DNA from: Myxococcales bacterium
GTDB taxonomy: Bacteria; Myxococcota; Polyangia; Nannocystales; Nannocystaceae
Length of the DNA: 64,000 nt
Assembly (NCBI GenBank): GCA_016793465.1
Contig: JAEUJW010000020.1
Coordinates: 97,069-161,068 of the forward strand
Direction of reading: 5' to 3'
Part shown: positions 33,794-42,929 of the stretch, piece by piece
Layout of the letters: the number at the start of each line of letters is the position of its first letter
Numbering within the stretch: the first letter of the stretch is position 1
Position numbers and translations under genes: made by a program
The notes under the pieces: generated by a model
What the model saw: the letters and a program-made list of their open reading frames with translations, nothing else
Told to the model about the DNA's origin: nothing
Databases searched by the model: none

Positions 33794-34216
33794 TCAGCGG
33801 AGCAGGCGGCGGTGCTCGGCGAGCGTGCAGCGGTCCTGGACGACGGTGATGCCGGCCTCGCGCAGGGTGCGGGCGAACTCGGCGTGCGAGATGCCGAGCT
33901 GCAGCCACACGCACCCGGGGAGCGGCCGCATGGCGAGGATCTCGTCGACGTGGTCCATGAGCGCCTCGGGGCGGCGGAACACGTCGACCATGTCGACGGC
34001 GACGTCGACCTCGGGGAGGCGGGCGACGAACGCGTGGCCCCACAGCACGCGGCCGGCGAACATCGGGTTGACGGGGCGCACGTCGTAGCCGCGGGCGTGC
34101 AGGTAGTCGGGCACGTAGCAGGCCGGCTTGTTCGGGTCGGTGTGGGCGCCGAGGATGGCGATCGTGCGCGTGCCCTGCAGGATGTCGCGGAGGTCGGAGT
34201 CGGAGGGCGAATGCAC
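33794..34216 (-). CDS. CoA-binding domain protein (YccU type)
   Basis: 140 residues if GTG 34216 is used, giving the usual family start (HSPSDSDLRDILQGTRTIAI); the frame is open to 34288. The Rossmann-like CoA-binding fold is visible: TIAILGAHTDPNKPACYV, YLHARGYDVRPVNPMFAGRV, VDVAVDMVDVFRRPEALMDH, GCVWLQLGISHAEFARTLRE and VVQDRCTLAEHRRLL. Length and motifs match the YccU/CoA_binding_2 family. It may regulate acyl-CoA-linked metabolism, but no specific role is established. Convergent with the hot-dog gene, 3 bp between stops. Confidence 0.85.
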   Translation of the reverse strand: MHSPSDSDLRDILQGTRTIAILGAHTDPNKPACYVPDYLHARGYDVRPVNPMFAGRVLWGHAFVARLPEVDVAVDMVDVFRRPEALMDHVDEILAMRPLPGCVWLQLGISHAEFARTLREAGITVVQDRCTLAEHRRLLR

Positions 34217-34431
34217 GCACGTGAGTGTCGGAGGCGGGCGCGGAGAGATCAAGGCCCGCCGGGCGGCAGCGTGTGCGCGGGCCTGCAAATGCGCCGGGAA
34301 CGGTGATTATGCAGGTGAATCCGCGGGACCCGCGGAGGCGCGCGGGGCGGCGCGGCGACCCGGCGCGGCGGCGCGGGGAGGATGCCGGGTGCCGTGCGTC
34401 GCACAGCGCTGTACCCTGGGGTCCGCTCGTC

Positions 34432-37400
34432 ATGCCACGCCTCGCCCGTACGCTCCCGCGGTGGATCCTGGTGCTGTTCGTCTGGCTCGTCGTCGGCACG
34501 GCCAGGGCGGCGCCGATGCCGGTGGCCGACGTGCCCGAGCCGCTGAAGACGTGGGTGCCGTGGGTGCTGCACGGGATGACCGAGCTCAACTGTCCGTACG
34601 TGCAGACGGACACGCAGCAGCGGCGCTGCGCGTGGCCGTCGCGGCTCGAGCTGACGCTCGGCGACCAGCGCGGCGAGTTCGTGCAGGAGTGGCTGGTGTA
34701 CGAGGCGGCCTGGGTGCCGCTGCCGGGCGACGACCAGCGCTGGCCGCAAGAGGTGCGGCTGACGGCCAAGAACCCGCCCGAGCCGGTGACGCCGGCGGGG
34801 GCCAAGCCGGGCGGGACGACGCCGCCGCCGACCACCGACTCGCAGGCGGTCGTGCAGGTGCGCGACGGGCAGCCGGGCATCGAGCTGACGCCGGGGGCGT
34901 ACCGCGTGAGCGGGGCGTTCCTGTGGGACAGCCTGCCGGAGAAGCTGCAGGTGCCGGCGGAGACCGGTCTTCTGGCGCTGAAGGTCCGCGGCGAGGCGGT
35001 GGCGTTCCCGCAGCGCGACAACACGGGCGTGTTGTGGCTGCAGAAGCGGGCGCCGGAGGGCGGCGAGGAGAACCTGCTCGACGTGGTGGTGCACCGACGG
35101 ATCAGCGACACCATCCCGCTGGTGGTGACCACGCAGGTGGAGATCCACGCGTCGGGCAAGAACCGCGAGGTGCTGCTCGGCAAGGCGCTGCTCGCCGACT
35201 TCGTGGCGATGGAGGTGCGCTCGGACCTGCCGGCGCGGCTCGAGGCCGACGGCCGGCTGCGCGTGCAGATCCGTCCGGGGCGCTGGACGGTGACGATCGA
35301 GGCGCGCCACCCGGGGCCGGTGCAGCAGCTGGCGCTGGCGACGAGCGACGACAAGTGGGCCGAGGAGGAGATCTGGGCGTTCGCGGCCGAGCCGACGCTG
35401 CGGCGGGTCGAGGTCGACGGCGTGACCGCGGTCGACCCGCAGCAGACGCTGCTGCCGGCGGAGTGGAAGAAGCTGCCGGCCTACCGCGTGCGCCCGGGCG
35501 AGGCGATGATGCTGACCGAGACGCACCGCGGCGAGGTCGACCGCGGGCCCGATCAGCTGACGCTGTCGCGCCAGTGGTGGCTCGACTTCGACGGGCGCGG
35601 CTTCTCGATCCGCGACGAGCTGCGCGGGGAGATCCACGACACGCGGCGGCTCGAGGTGCGGCCGCCGGCGCAGCTGGGCTACGCGGAGTCGCAGGGGGCG
35701 CCGCAGTTCATCACCTCGCTGACGGCGAGCGACCACCCGGGCGTCGAGCTGCGCAGCACGAACCTCGACCTGCGCGCGGACATGCGGGTGCCGGGCGGCG
35801 GGCTCGAGATGCGGCTGTCGGCGGTCGACTGGGACCAGGACTTCGCCAGCCTGTCGGGCCAGCTGCACCTGCCGCCGGGCTGGCGGCTGCTGCACGTGAT
35901 CGGGGTCGACGAGGTCGACGACACCTGGCTGCAGCGCTGGACGCTGCTCGACCTGTTCCTCGTGCTGGTGATCTCGATCGCGATCGCGCGGCTGTACGGC
36001 TGGCCGTGGGGCACGCTGGCGCTGTTCACCCTGGTGCTGTGCTTCCCCGAGTGGATGGCGCCGCGGACGGTGTGGGTGTTCGTGCTGGTGGCCGAGGCGG
36101 TGCACCGCGCGCTGCCGGCGGGGCGCATGCAGGAGGTCGTGCGGGTGGCCCGCTTCGGCGTGCTGATGCTGCTGACGTCGTTCGTGCTGGTGTTCACGAT
36201 CCAGCAGATCCGCGGCGGGCTGTACCCGGCGCTGGGGGTCCGCAGCGACCGCGACGACTTCGGGGTGCTGGGCGCGCGCGGGCCGATCGGCTTCGCGTCG
36301 GACGAGCAGGCGGCGACGGCGACGCGGGCCGACTACGCGCCGCAGCGGTACAAGGGCGGCGAGGGCGAGATGGGCGGCAACGTCGACTACGACGGGGAGG
36401 TCGACCAGGTGGCCCAGGAGGAGCTCAACGCGGACGACAAGCCGTCGGGCGTCGTCAAGAAGGAGCCCGAGTCGCCGATGCAGCGCCAGCGCGCGGGCAG
36501 CCTCGGAGCCGGCTCGATGTACCGCAAGCAGCAGAAGCTGCGGGAGTACGACGCGAACACGGTGGTGCAGACCGGGTCGGGCCTGCCGTCGTGGAGCTGG
36601 CGGTCGGTGCGGCTCGGCTGGAACGGGCCGGTCACGCGCGACCAGCAGGTCCGGCTGTTCTTGGTGCCGCCGCACCTGAACCTGGCGCTGGCGTTCATCC
36701 GCGTGCTGTTCCTGGTGACGCTGCTGCTGGCGGTGTTCGGGCGGCTGGGGCGGCGGCGCGGGGCGCTGGGGGCGAGCGGGGCGCTGGCGGCGGCGCTGGC
36801 CTTCGGGGCGGGTGTGCTGGCCCCGGGGACAGCCGCGGCGCAGGTGCCGGAGGAGCAGGTGCTGAGCGAGCTGCGCGCGCGGCTGATCGAGACGCCGACG
36901 TGCCTGCCGAGCTGCGCGACGAGCCCGCGCATGCGGCTCGAGGCGACGGCGGGCGGGCTGCGGCTGGTCCAGGAGGTGCACGTGTCGGCGGCGGTGGCGG
37001 TGCCGCTGCCGGGCAACGGCGAGCAGTGGCTGCCGACGAGCGTGCTGGTCGACGGTTCGCCGACCAACGGGGGGATCGTGCGCACGCCCGAGGGCACGCT
37101 GGCGATCGAGCTGCGCCCGGGCCGGCACGAGCTGGTGATCGAGGGGCCGCTGCCGGCGCGGGAGACCGTGCAGATCGGGCTGCCGCTGAAGCCGCACCGG
37201 GTCGAGGCCAAGGCCGTCGGCTGGACGGTCGACGGGCTGCACGAGGACGGGCTGGCCGACGACAACCTGCAGCTGACGCGCGTCAGCCCGCAGGACGGCA
37301 AGGACAAGCCGGCGGAGCTCGAGGTCGGCACGCTGCCGGCGTTCGTGCGGCTCGAGCGCTCGCTGCAGCTGGGCCTCAACTGGGAGATCACGACGCGGGT

Positions 37401-39396
37401 GGTGCGGCTGACGCCGCGCGGCTCGGCGGTGGTGCTGGGCGTGCCGCTGCTGCCGGGCGAGTCGGTGACGACCGCGGACCTGCGGGTCGAGGGCGGCGAG
37501 GTGCTGGTCAACATGCCGCCGGACACGAGCACGCTCGAGTGGACGAGCTCGCTGCAGATCTCGCCGACGGTCACGCTGGCGGCGGCGGTCGGCGAGCCGT
37601 GGACCGAGGTGTGGCAGGTCGAGGTCGGGCCGGTGTGGCACGTCGAGCACGAGAGCCTGCCGACGGTGCGCCAGGGCGAGGGCGGGCTGCGCGAGTGGCG
37701 GCCGTGGCCCGGCGAGCAGGTGACGCTGACGATCACGCGGCCCGAGGGCGTGCCGGGGCAGACGCTGACGATCGACCGCGCGTCGCTGACGCTCGAGCCG
37801 GGGCTGCGGGCGGTCGACGCCCGGCTGAGCCTCGACCTGCGCAGCAGCCGGGGCGGGCACCACGTGCTCGAGATCCCCGAGGGGGCGCTGCTGCAGGGCG
37901 TGACGATCCGCGGCGCGCGCCAGACGATCGGCCAGGAGGGCCGCAGCGTGCGCGTGCCGGTCGAGCCGGGGGCGCAGACGATCGAGCTGAGCTGGCGCGA
38001 GACCCACGACCTGCGCCAGCGCTACGTCGGGCCGGAGGTCGAGCTCGGGGCGCCGGCGGTCAACGTCGACGTGATCGTGCAGTTCCCGGCGAGCCGGTGG
38101 ATCCTGCTGGTGGGCGGGCCGCGGCTGGGCCCGGCGGTGCTGTTCTGGTCGTTCGTGATCATGCTGCTGATCGCCGCGGCGGTGCTGAGCCGGCTGCGCT
38201 GGTCGCCGCTGCGCGGGCACCAGTGGTTCCTGCTCGGGCTCGGGCTCTCGCCGCTCGACGCGCCGCTGGCGATGCTGGTGGTCGGGTGGTTCCTGGCGCT
38301 GGCGTGGCGGCGCGAGCGGACCGACGTGGCCGGCTGGTGGTTCGACCTGCGCCAGCTCATCCTGATCGGCTGGACGCTGGTGGCCTGCGTGTGCCTGGCG
38401 GAGGCGATCCGCATGGGCCTCTTGGGCCAGCCGGACATGCAGATCGAGGGCAACTCGTCGTACGGCAGCACGCTGCGGTGGTTCCAGGACCGCGTCGACG
38501 GCGGGGTGCCGCAGCCGTGGGTGCTGTCGGTGTCGATCTGGTGGTACCGCGGGCTGATGCTGGCGTGGGCGCTGTGGCTGGCGTGGTCGCTGATCCGCTG
38601 GCTGCCGTGGGCCTGGCACAGCTTCGGCAGCGGCGGGCTGTGGCGCACCGCCGGCGGCGCGCCGCGGCTGCCGGACGATCCGGAGCCGGCCGGCCGCGCG
38701 AAGCACAAGTGGGCCATGCAGGGCACGGCCACGCAGATGGGCGACACGCCGCCGGCGGACGGCGCGTCGCCGTCGCGCGGGACCATGCAGGGCACCAGCA
38801 CGGTGCGGGTCAAGGACAGCGGCGGGCCGCGGGTGCGCGAGTCGAGCGCGCCGCGTCCGGGGCCGACGATGCTGGGGGCGGCGACGGTCGAGCGGCCGGC
38901 GATGCCGCGCGAGGCGCTGCCGCGCGAGCTGGCGGCGCCGGTGCCGGCGCGGCCGTCGGCCTCGTCGCAGCCGCCCGCCTCGTCGCAGCCGCTCGCTTCG
39001 TCGCGGCCGTCGGCCTCGACGTCGGGGCCGCAGCCGCACATGTCGTCGGCGTCGGAGGCGATCTTCGCCGGGCGCAACGACCCGCTGCTGGCGACGCAGT
39101 CGCAGGCGCCGGTGACGTCGGTGGTGCCCTCGAAGGTGCTGCCGTCGGACACGCTGCTGGCCGACGTCAAGGTGCCCGACGTCGAGCCCGAGACGCAGGT
39201 GACGATCGGGACGGCGCGGGTGGTCCGGCCGCAGGCGGGCGGTTCGTTGCCGCTGCCGGATTCGATCACGCTGTCGAAGCCGAAGTCGATCCCGCCGCCG
39301 GCGCCCGGCGGTCGGGGGCCGCGGTCGGGGCAGACGGACCGTGCGGGCGGCGGCGAGCCGGAGGAGGTGCTGCCGGACGACGACGAGACGCTGTGA
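34432..39396 (+). CDS. 1654-residue exported membrane protein of unknown function
   Basis: Starts at ATG 34432, giving a signal peptide (ILVLFVWLVVGTARA). Two similar halves seem present. Each has a large extracytoplasmic beta-rich region and then membrane segments: residues 30-500 then TM helices about 505-545 and 575-600, and residues 800-1225 then TM helices about 1236-1262, 1275-1290, 1305-1325 and 1370-1390. A further TM pair near 755-800 ends in a second signal-like AAAQVPEE. Both halves contain the phrase VPLPG followed by QWLP or QRWPQ, which argues for internal duplication. The last 240 residues are a Ser/Pro/Thr-rich disordered tail. No enzymatic motif recognised. Confidence 0.8.
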   Translation: MPRLARTLPRWILVLFVWLVVGTARAAPMPVADVPEPLKTWVPWVLHGMTELNCPYVQTDTQQRRCAWPSRLELTLGDQRGEFVQEWLVYEAAWVPLPGDDQRWPQEVRLTAKNPPEPVTPAGAKPGGTTPPPTTDSQAVVQVRDGQPGIELTPGAYRVSGAFLWDSLPEKLQVPAETGLLALKVRGEAVAFPQRDNTGVLWLQKRAPEGGEENLLDVVVHRRISDTIPLVVTTQVEIHASGKNREVLLGKALLADFVAMEVRSDLPARLEADGRLRVQIRPGRWTVTIEARHPGPVQQLALATSDDKWAEEEIWAFAAEPTLRRVEVDGVTAVDPQQTLLPAEWKKLPAYRVRPGEAMMLTETHRGEVDRGPDQLTLSRQWWLDFDGRGFSIRDELRGEIHDTRRLEVRPPAQLGYAESQGAPQFITSLTASDHPGVELRSTNLDLRADMRVPGGGLEMRLSAVDWDQDFASLSGQLHLPPGWRLLHVIGVDEVDDTWLQRWTLLDLFLVLVISIAIARLYGWPWGTLALFTLVLCFPEWMAPRTVWVFVLVAEAVHRALPAGRMQEVVRVARFGVLMLLTSFVLVFTIQQIRGGLYPALGVRSDRDDFGVLGARGPIGFASDEQAATATRADYAPQRYKGGEGEMGGNVDYDGEVDQVAQEELNADDKPSGVVKKEPESPMQRQRAGSLGAGSMYRKQQKLREYDANTVVQTGSGLPSWSWRSVRLGWNGPVTRDQQVRLFLVPPHLNLALAFIRVLFLVTLLLAVFGRLGRRRGALGASGALAAALAFGAGVLAPGTAAAQVPEEQVLSELRARLIETPTCLPSCATSPRMRLEATAGGLRLVQEVHVSAAVAVPLPGNGEQWLPTSVLVDGSPTNGGIVRTPEGTLAIELRPGRHELVIEGPLPARETVQIGLPLKPHRVEAKAVGWTVDGLHEDGLADDNLQLTRVSPQDGKDKPAELEVGTLPAFVRLERSLQLGLNWEITTRVVRLTPRGSAVVLGVPLLPGESVTTADLRVEGGEVLVNMPPDTSTLEWTSSLQISPTVTLAAAVGEPWTEVWQVEVGPVWHVEHESLPTVRQGEGGLREWRPWPGEQVTLTITRPEGVPGQTLTIDRASLTLEPGLRAVDARLSLDLRSSRGGHHVLEIPEGALLQGVTIRGARQTIGQEGRSVRVPVEPGAQTIELSWRETHDLRQRYVGPEVELGAPAVNVDVIVQFPASRWILLVGGPRLGPAVLFWSFVIMLLIAAAVLSRLRWSPLRGHQWFLLGLGLSPLDAPLAMLVVGWFLALAWRRERTDVAGWWFDLRQLILIGWTLVACVCLAEAIRMGLLGQPDMQIEGNSSYGSTLRWFQDRVDGGVPQPWVLSVSIWWYRGLMLAWALWLAWSLIRWLPWAWHSFGSGGLWRTAGGAPRLPDDPEPAGRAKHKWAMQGTATQMGDTPPADGASPSRGTMQGTSTVRVKDSGGPRVRESSAPRPGPTMLGAATVERPAMPREALPRELAAPVPARPSASSQPPASSQPLASSRPSASTSGPQPHMSSASEAIFAGRNDPLLATQSQAPVTSVVPSKVLPSDTLLADVKVPDVEPETQVTIGTARVVRPQAGGSLPLPDSITLSKPKSIPPPAPGGRGPRSGQTDRAGGGEPEEVLPDDDETL

Positions 39397-39495
39397 ACGC
39401 GGCCCCCGACGCGGCCGCGTGGGGGGCGTGGACAGCGGCGCGCGTGGACAGCGGCGCCGCGGCGGGGGATCCTCGGGGCTGCAGGAGTGGGACCG

Positions 39496-39771
39496 ATGGA
39501 CATCGCAAAGTTGCAGGAGTGGGCGCGTGAGAACTTCGCCGCGGCGATCGAGCCGCTGCCGCTGGACTACGGGGTGGCGCGGCTGCTGGTCCAGACCGGG
39601 CAGCTCGGCGAGGCGGTGCTGCACGAGCAGGACGTCGACAAGGAGATCTCGGACGTGTTCTTCGTGCTGCTGGCGCTGGCCAACCGGTCGGGGGTCGACC
39701 TCGAGGCGGCGCTCGGGCGCCACATCGTCGAGCGCAAGCCGCAGGAGATCCTCGAGCGGATCACCAAGTAG
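39496..39771 (+). CDS. MazG-like nucleotide pyrophosphohydrolase domain protein
   Basis: 91 residues from ATG 39496. It shows the all-alpha MazG core: GQLGEAVLHEQDVDKEISDV then FFVLLALANRSGVDLEAAL. This matches ExxE...ExxD, with E in GE and E/D in EISD as magnesium ligands. Short MazG-like proteins hydrolyse nucleoside triphosphates, often damaged or modified ones. It is 99 bp after the large membrane gene and could be in its transcript. Cytoplasmic. Confidence 0.8.
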   Translation: MDIAKLQEWARENFAAAIEPLPLDYGVARLLVQTGQLGEAVLHEQDVDKEISDVFFVLLALANRSGVDLEAALGRHIVERKPQEILERITK

Positions 39772-39792
39772 CGGGCGGCGGGCCCGCGCGCC

Positions 39793-40446
39793 TCACCGGC
39801 GGAACGGGAGGGCGCGCGGCTGGGTGACCACGGCCTGCTGGTCGTGCATGACGTGCAGCAGCCGGCGCCAGCGCGACTCGTGGTCGGCGATCGCGCGGGC
39901 CTGGGCGAGGAAGGCGCTGCGGGTGGCCTCGATGGCCTCGAGCTGGACGCTGGTGCGGGCGCCGAGCAGCCAGGCGATCGCCGGGGCCATCATGATCATG
40001 AAGCTCATCCACAGCGACAGCCGGAAGTAGCCGCCGATGCCCGAGACCCACAGCGCGGAGATCAGGGCGAAGGCGACGGCGCTGCCGAGGATGACGAGCA
40101 GCACCGGCCTGGCGATCTCGAGCAGGCGCACGACCTCGACGTCGGGCGGGGCGTGGCGGCGGACCGCGGCGACCAGGCGCACGGCGATGCGGCGGTCCTG
40201 CTCCTCGTAGCACTGGGTGCTGACCACGGCCGAGAACTCGCCCTTCGAGACGCTGACCCGCACGCCCTCCAGCATGCCGTGGAGGTGGGTGGCGCGCGTC
40301 TCGTAGCCCTCGGAGGCCGGGAAGTGGGCGGCGCAGGCGTCGCGCGCGGCGTCGCCGATGGCGGTGACCAGGCGGGCGGCCTGATCCGCGGTGAACGTCG
40401 TCCGGCGCACGGCCCAGGCAAATCGCAGGTCACCTTCGTCTGCCAT
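39793..40446 (-). CDS. Hypothetical membrane protein
   Basis: 217 residues. A soluble N-terminal part (1-110) is followed by two adjacent membrane helices, PVLLVILGSAVAFALISAL and LSLWMSFMIMMAPAIAWLL, and a C-terminal cytoplasmic helix with SVQLEAIEATRSAFLAQARA. The N-terminal part ends before LLEIARP and contains the basic segment DRRIAVRLVAAVRRH. No family recognised. Convergent with the MazG-like gene; the next minus-strand gene upstream is the adenylate cyclase, which ends 109 bp away. Confidence 0.7.
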   Translation of the reverse strand: MADEGDLRFAWAVRRTTFTADQAARLVTAIGDAARDACAAHFPASEGYETRATHLHGMLEGVRVSVSKGEFSAVVSTQCYEEQDRRIAVRLVAAVRRHAPPDVEVVRLLEIARPVLLVILGSAVAFALISALWVSGIGGYFRLSLWMSFMIMMAPAIAWLLGARTSVQLEAIEATRSAFLAQARAIADHESRWRRLLHVMHDQQAVVTQPRALPFRR

Positions 40447-40555
40447 CAGAGCAAGTTACAGACTCGCGGTGGCCGCGTCCACGCGCAAGGCTGCGCAGGT
40501 CCGACGACGAGGAGATGCGAGGCGCGCGCGGGGTTCGAGCGCGAGCGCGGGCCGA

Positions 40556-42166
40556 TCACTCCAAGGCGAGGAGGGGGAAGACCTGGGTCGGCTTGGCCTT
40601 GCCCTTCAGGTGGACGACGAGCGGCTCGCCGATGCGGGCGCGGTCGCCGAGGTGGGCGCGTGTGGCCTCGGACACCAGGAGGTCGTGGTCGACCTCCTTG
40701 CAGGTCGACTCGATGCGGGCGGTGGTGTTGACGGAGTCGCCGATGAGCGTGTAGTCGAGGCGCTGGGGCGAGCCGATGTTGCCGGCGATCGCCTCGCCGG
40801 TGTGGATGCCGATGCCGATGCGGAGGGCGGGCAGGCCGTCGGCGGCGAACGCGGCGTTGAGGGCGGCGAGGCGGCGGTGCATGCCGAGGGCGGCCTTGGC
40901 GGCGGCGCGGGCCGACTGCTCGGGGGTGAGGCGGGCGGGCGCGCCGAACACGACCATGATCGCGTCGCCGATGAACTTGTCGATCATGCCGCCGTGCTCC
41001 ATGCACTCCTCGACCATCTCGGTGAAGTAGCGGTTGAGCAGGCGGACGACCTGGCGCGGGGGCATGCGCTCGGACAGGCCGGTGAAGTCGCGGATGTCGG
41101 CCATCAGGATCGTCGCGGTCAGCAGCTCGCCGCCGAGCTCGAGGCCGCCCTGGAGGACGACGTCGCTGACCTGGCGGGTGACGTAGCGGCTGAAGGCGTC
41201 CTTGATGAAGTCGCGTTCCTCGAGGCCGCCGAGCATGGCGTTGACGGCCCAGGTCAGCTGGCCGACCTCGTCGGCGCTCATCGGCACGCCGCGCTGGCTG
41301 TAGCGCTCGGGCGTCAGCTCGGCGACGAGGGTGGTCAGCTCGCGCAGCGGCTCGGTGGTGTGGCGGGTGACCAGCAGGCAGCCCGAGAGGCTGACCACCA
41401 GGCCGATGACGGTGACGAGGATGAGCTGCACGGCGAGCCAGGCGAGGTCGCCGGAGTGCAGGGCCTCGGTGGCGGCGCGGTAGGCCAGGGTGCCGACGAC
41501 CACGGCGCTGACGAGCGAGACGCCGACGATGACGACGGCCATCTTCGCGCCGAGGCCGAGGTGGACGATGCCGTAGCCGGACACCGGCAGCAGCGGCTCG
41601 CGCACGGCCATCACGCGGCGCAGCGGGCGGAGCGCGTAGTCGGTGTAGAGCCAGGCGAAGATGGCGTCGAGCACGCTGGCGAGGCCGCCGCCGACGGCGA
41701 TGTGGAACGCGAGCACGAGGTCGCGGGTGACGGCGGCGAGCACGAGGGCGGCGGCGGCGGAGACGAGGAGGGCGGACAGGCCGACGGCGACGGCGAGGTG
41801 GACGGGGTAGTTGAGGGCCTGCCGCCAGGCGCCGCGGTCGACGCCGTCGCCGGGCCTGGCGAGCCAGGCGGCGATGCGGCCCGACAGGCGGCGGTGGACG
41901 AGGTAGACGGCGCCGATCGAGGCGCCGACGAGCACGGCGAGCACGGCGAGGAACAGGGCGAGGGCGCCGGGCGGGAAGGTGACGGCGAGCGTGATGTAGT
42001 AGGCGCCGACGACGGCCGCGGCCTGGCCGATGGCGATCGCGCCGATGAACACGCGGAGCAGACGACCGGGGGGCGGCGGCGGGAGCTCGGGGCTCGCGGC
42101 GCGGGAGGGGCGCGACAGCAGCCGCACGGGGGCGACGGTGCTGGCGCTGGCCTCGTGTCCGCTCAC
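40556..42166 (-). CDS. Membrane-bound adenylate/guanylate cyclase
   Basis: 536 residues. About six membrane helices in residues 35-290, in two groups of three. A HAMP-like linker (VTRHTTEPLRELTTLVAELT) follows. The class III cyclase domain comes last (about 345-530): ILMADIRDFTGLSERM with the two metal Asp positions (ADIRD and KFIGDAIMVVFGAP), then LRIGIGIHTGEAIAGNIGS and DYTLIGDSVNTTARIE. All catalytic positions seem filled. It would make cAMP (or cGMP) in response to a membrane signal. The start overlaps the stop of the GGGP-synthase-like gene by 4 bp (ATGA), so the two are coupled. Confidence 0.92.
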   Translation of the reverse strand: MSGHEASASTVAPVRLLSRPSRAASPELPPPPPGRLLRVFIGAIAIGQAAAVVGAYYITLAVTFPPGALALFLAVLAVLVGASIGAVYLVHRRLSGRIAAWLARPGDGVDRGAWRQALNYPVHLAVAVGLSALLVSAAAALVLAAVTRDLVLAFHIAVGGGLASVLDAIFAWLYTDYALRPLRRVMAVREPLLPVSGYGIVHLGLGAKMAVVIVGVSLVSAVVVGTLAYRAATEALHSGDLAWLAVQLILVTVIGLVVSLSGCLLVTRHTTEPLRELTTLVAELTPERYSQRGVPMSADEVGQLTWAVNAMLGGLEERDFIKDAFSRYVTRQVSDVVLQGGLELGGELLTATILMADIRDFTGLSERMPPRQVVRLLNRYFTEMVEECMEHGGMIDKFIGDAIMVVFGAPARLTPEQSARAAAKAALGMHRRLAALNAAFAADGLPALRIGIGIHTGEAIAGNIGSPQRLDYTLIGDSVNTTARIESTCKEVDHDLLVSEATRAHLGDRARIGEPLVVHLKGKAKPTQVFPLLALE

Positions 42167-42864
42167 CTACCCCTCAGGAGCGCGTCGTAGAACTCGGCGG
42201 CCAGCGCGAGCGGGTCGGCCGCGTCCTCGAGCAGGTTGGAGGGAGTCACGATGGTGTCGATGCCGAGGCTCATGGCCTCGGCGGCGCTCTCGGGGGTGAA
42301 CTCGTCGGACACCACGAGGTGCAGGCCCTCGATGTTGCGCAGCGCGGCGATCAGCTTGGGGTCGATCTGCAGGCTGGGGTCCTCGTAGTCGAGGGCGAGC
42401 ACGCGGTAGCCGACCATGCGGGCGTACAGCGCGTAGCCGACGACGATCTTCATCTTCGGCACCAGGAAGGCGTCGAAGTACCAGCGGGCCGTCGAGTTGC
42501 CCATGATGAAGTAGGCCAGCGGCAGGAAGTTGAGCCCGCGCTGGGCGATGTGCATGGCCGTCGACACCGAGCCCGAGCCGAACGGGCGGGCGTAGTGCGA
42601 GTTGGAGTTCATGACGTCGGGCAGCAGCACGACGTCGGCGGCGGCGACCGAGTCGGGGCCGGCGGGGTAGAGCACGACCTGCAGCCCGGTGTTGCGCTTC
42701 AGCTCGCGGACGATGTGGGCGAGGTTGGTGGCCCCGGTCCCGCCGAGCAGGACCTGGCGGTAGCCGATCTTCTCGAGCTCCTGATAGAACGCGATGTCGG
42801 CGAAGCGGTCGGGGTCGACGAGCGGCAGGTAGCGATCGAACTTGAAGCTCAGGTCTTGCTGCAC
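42163..42864 (-). CDS. Geranylgeranylglyceryl/heptaprenylglyceryl phosphate synthase-like protein
   Basis: 233 residues from GTG 42864. TIM-barrel signatures of the GGGPS/PcrB family: LVDPDRFADIAFYQELEKI, QVLLGGTGATNLAHIVREL, LQVVLYPAGPDSVAAADVVL and LPDVMNSNSHYARPFG (equivalent to the LLNS-x2-P-x-Y motif), later FIMGNSTARWYFDAF, ALDYEDPSL and LHLVVSDEFTPESA for the phosphate site. The enzyme joins glycerol-1-phosphate to a polyprenyl diphosphate, the first step of archaeal-type ether lipids or of bacterial heptaprenylglycerol compounds. Substrate here is unknown, and some motif positions are unusual. Coupled to the cyclase gene. Confidence 0.72.
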   Translation of the reverse strand: MQQDLSFKFDRYLPLVDPDRFADIAFYQELEKIGYRQVLLGGTGATNLAHIVRELKRNTGLQVVLYPAGPDSVAAADVVLLPDVMNSNSHYARPFGSGSVSTAMHIAQRGLNFLPLAYFIMGNSTARWYFDAFLVPKMKIVVGYALYARMVGYRVLALDYEDPSLQIDPKLIAALRNIEGLHLVVSDEFTPESAAEAMSLGIDTIVTPSNLLEDAADPLALAAEFYDALLRGR

Positions 42865-42891
42865 CGTACTGCCCCCACGCCGGCCGTGAGC

Positions 42892-42919
42892 TTACACGGA
42901 TGTGCGCCCCTGCTACAAT
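42892..42919 (+). promoter_or_regulatory. Candidate promoter of the HEAT-like membrane protein gene
   Basis: TTACAC (42892-42897) and TACAAT (42914-42919) are 16 bp apart; the ATG at 42930 follows after 10 bp. It lies in the 65-bp gap shared with the divergent GGGPS-like gene. Confidence 0.45.
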
Positions 42920-42929
42920 CCCGGGCTCG

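Noticed and set aside
34249..39723. A 1824-codon open frame on the minus strand opposite the 1654-residue membrane protein
   Set aside because: It mirrors the codon pattern of the plus-strand gene, is Arg/His/Pro-dominated and has no motif; an effect of GC-rich third positions.
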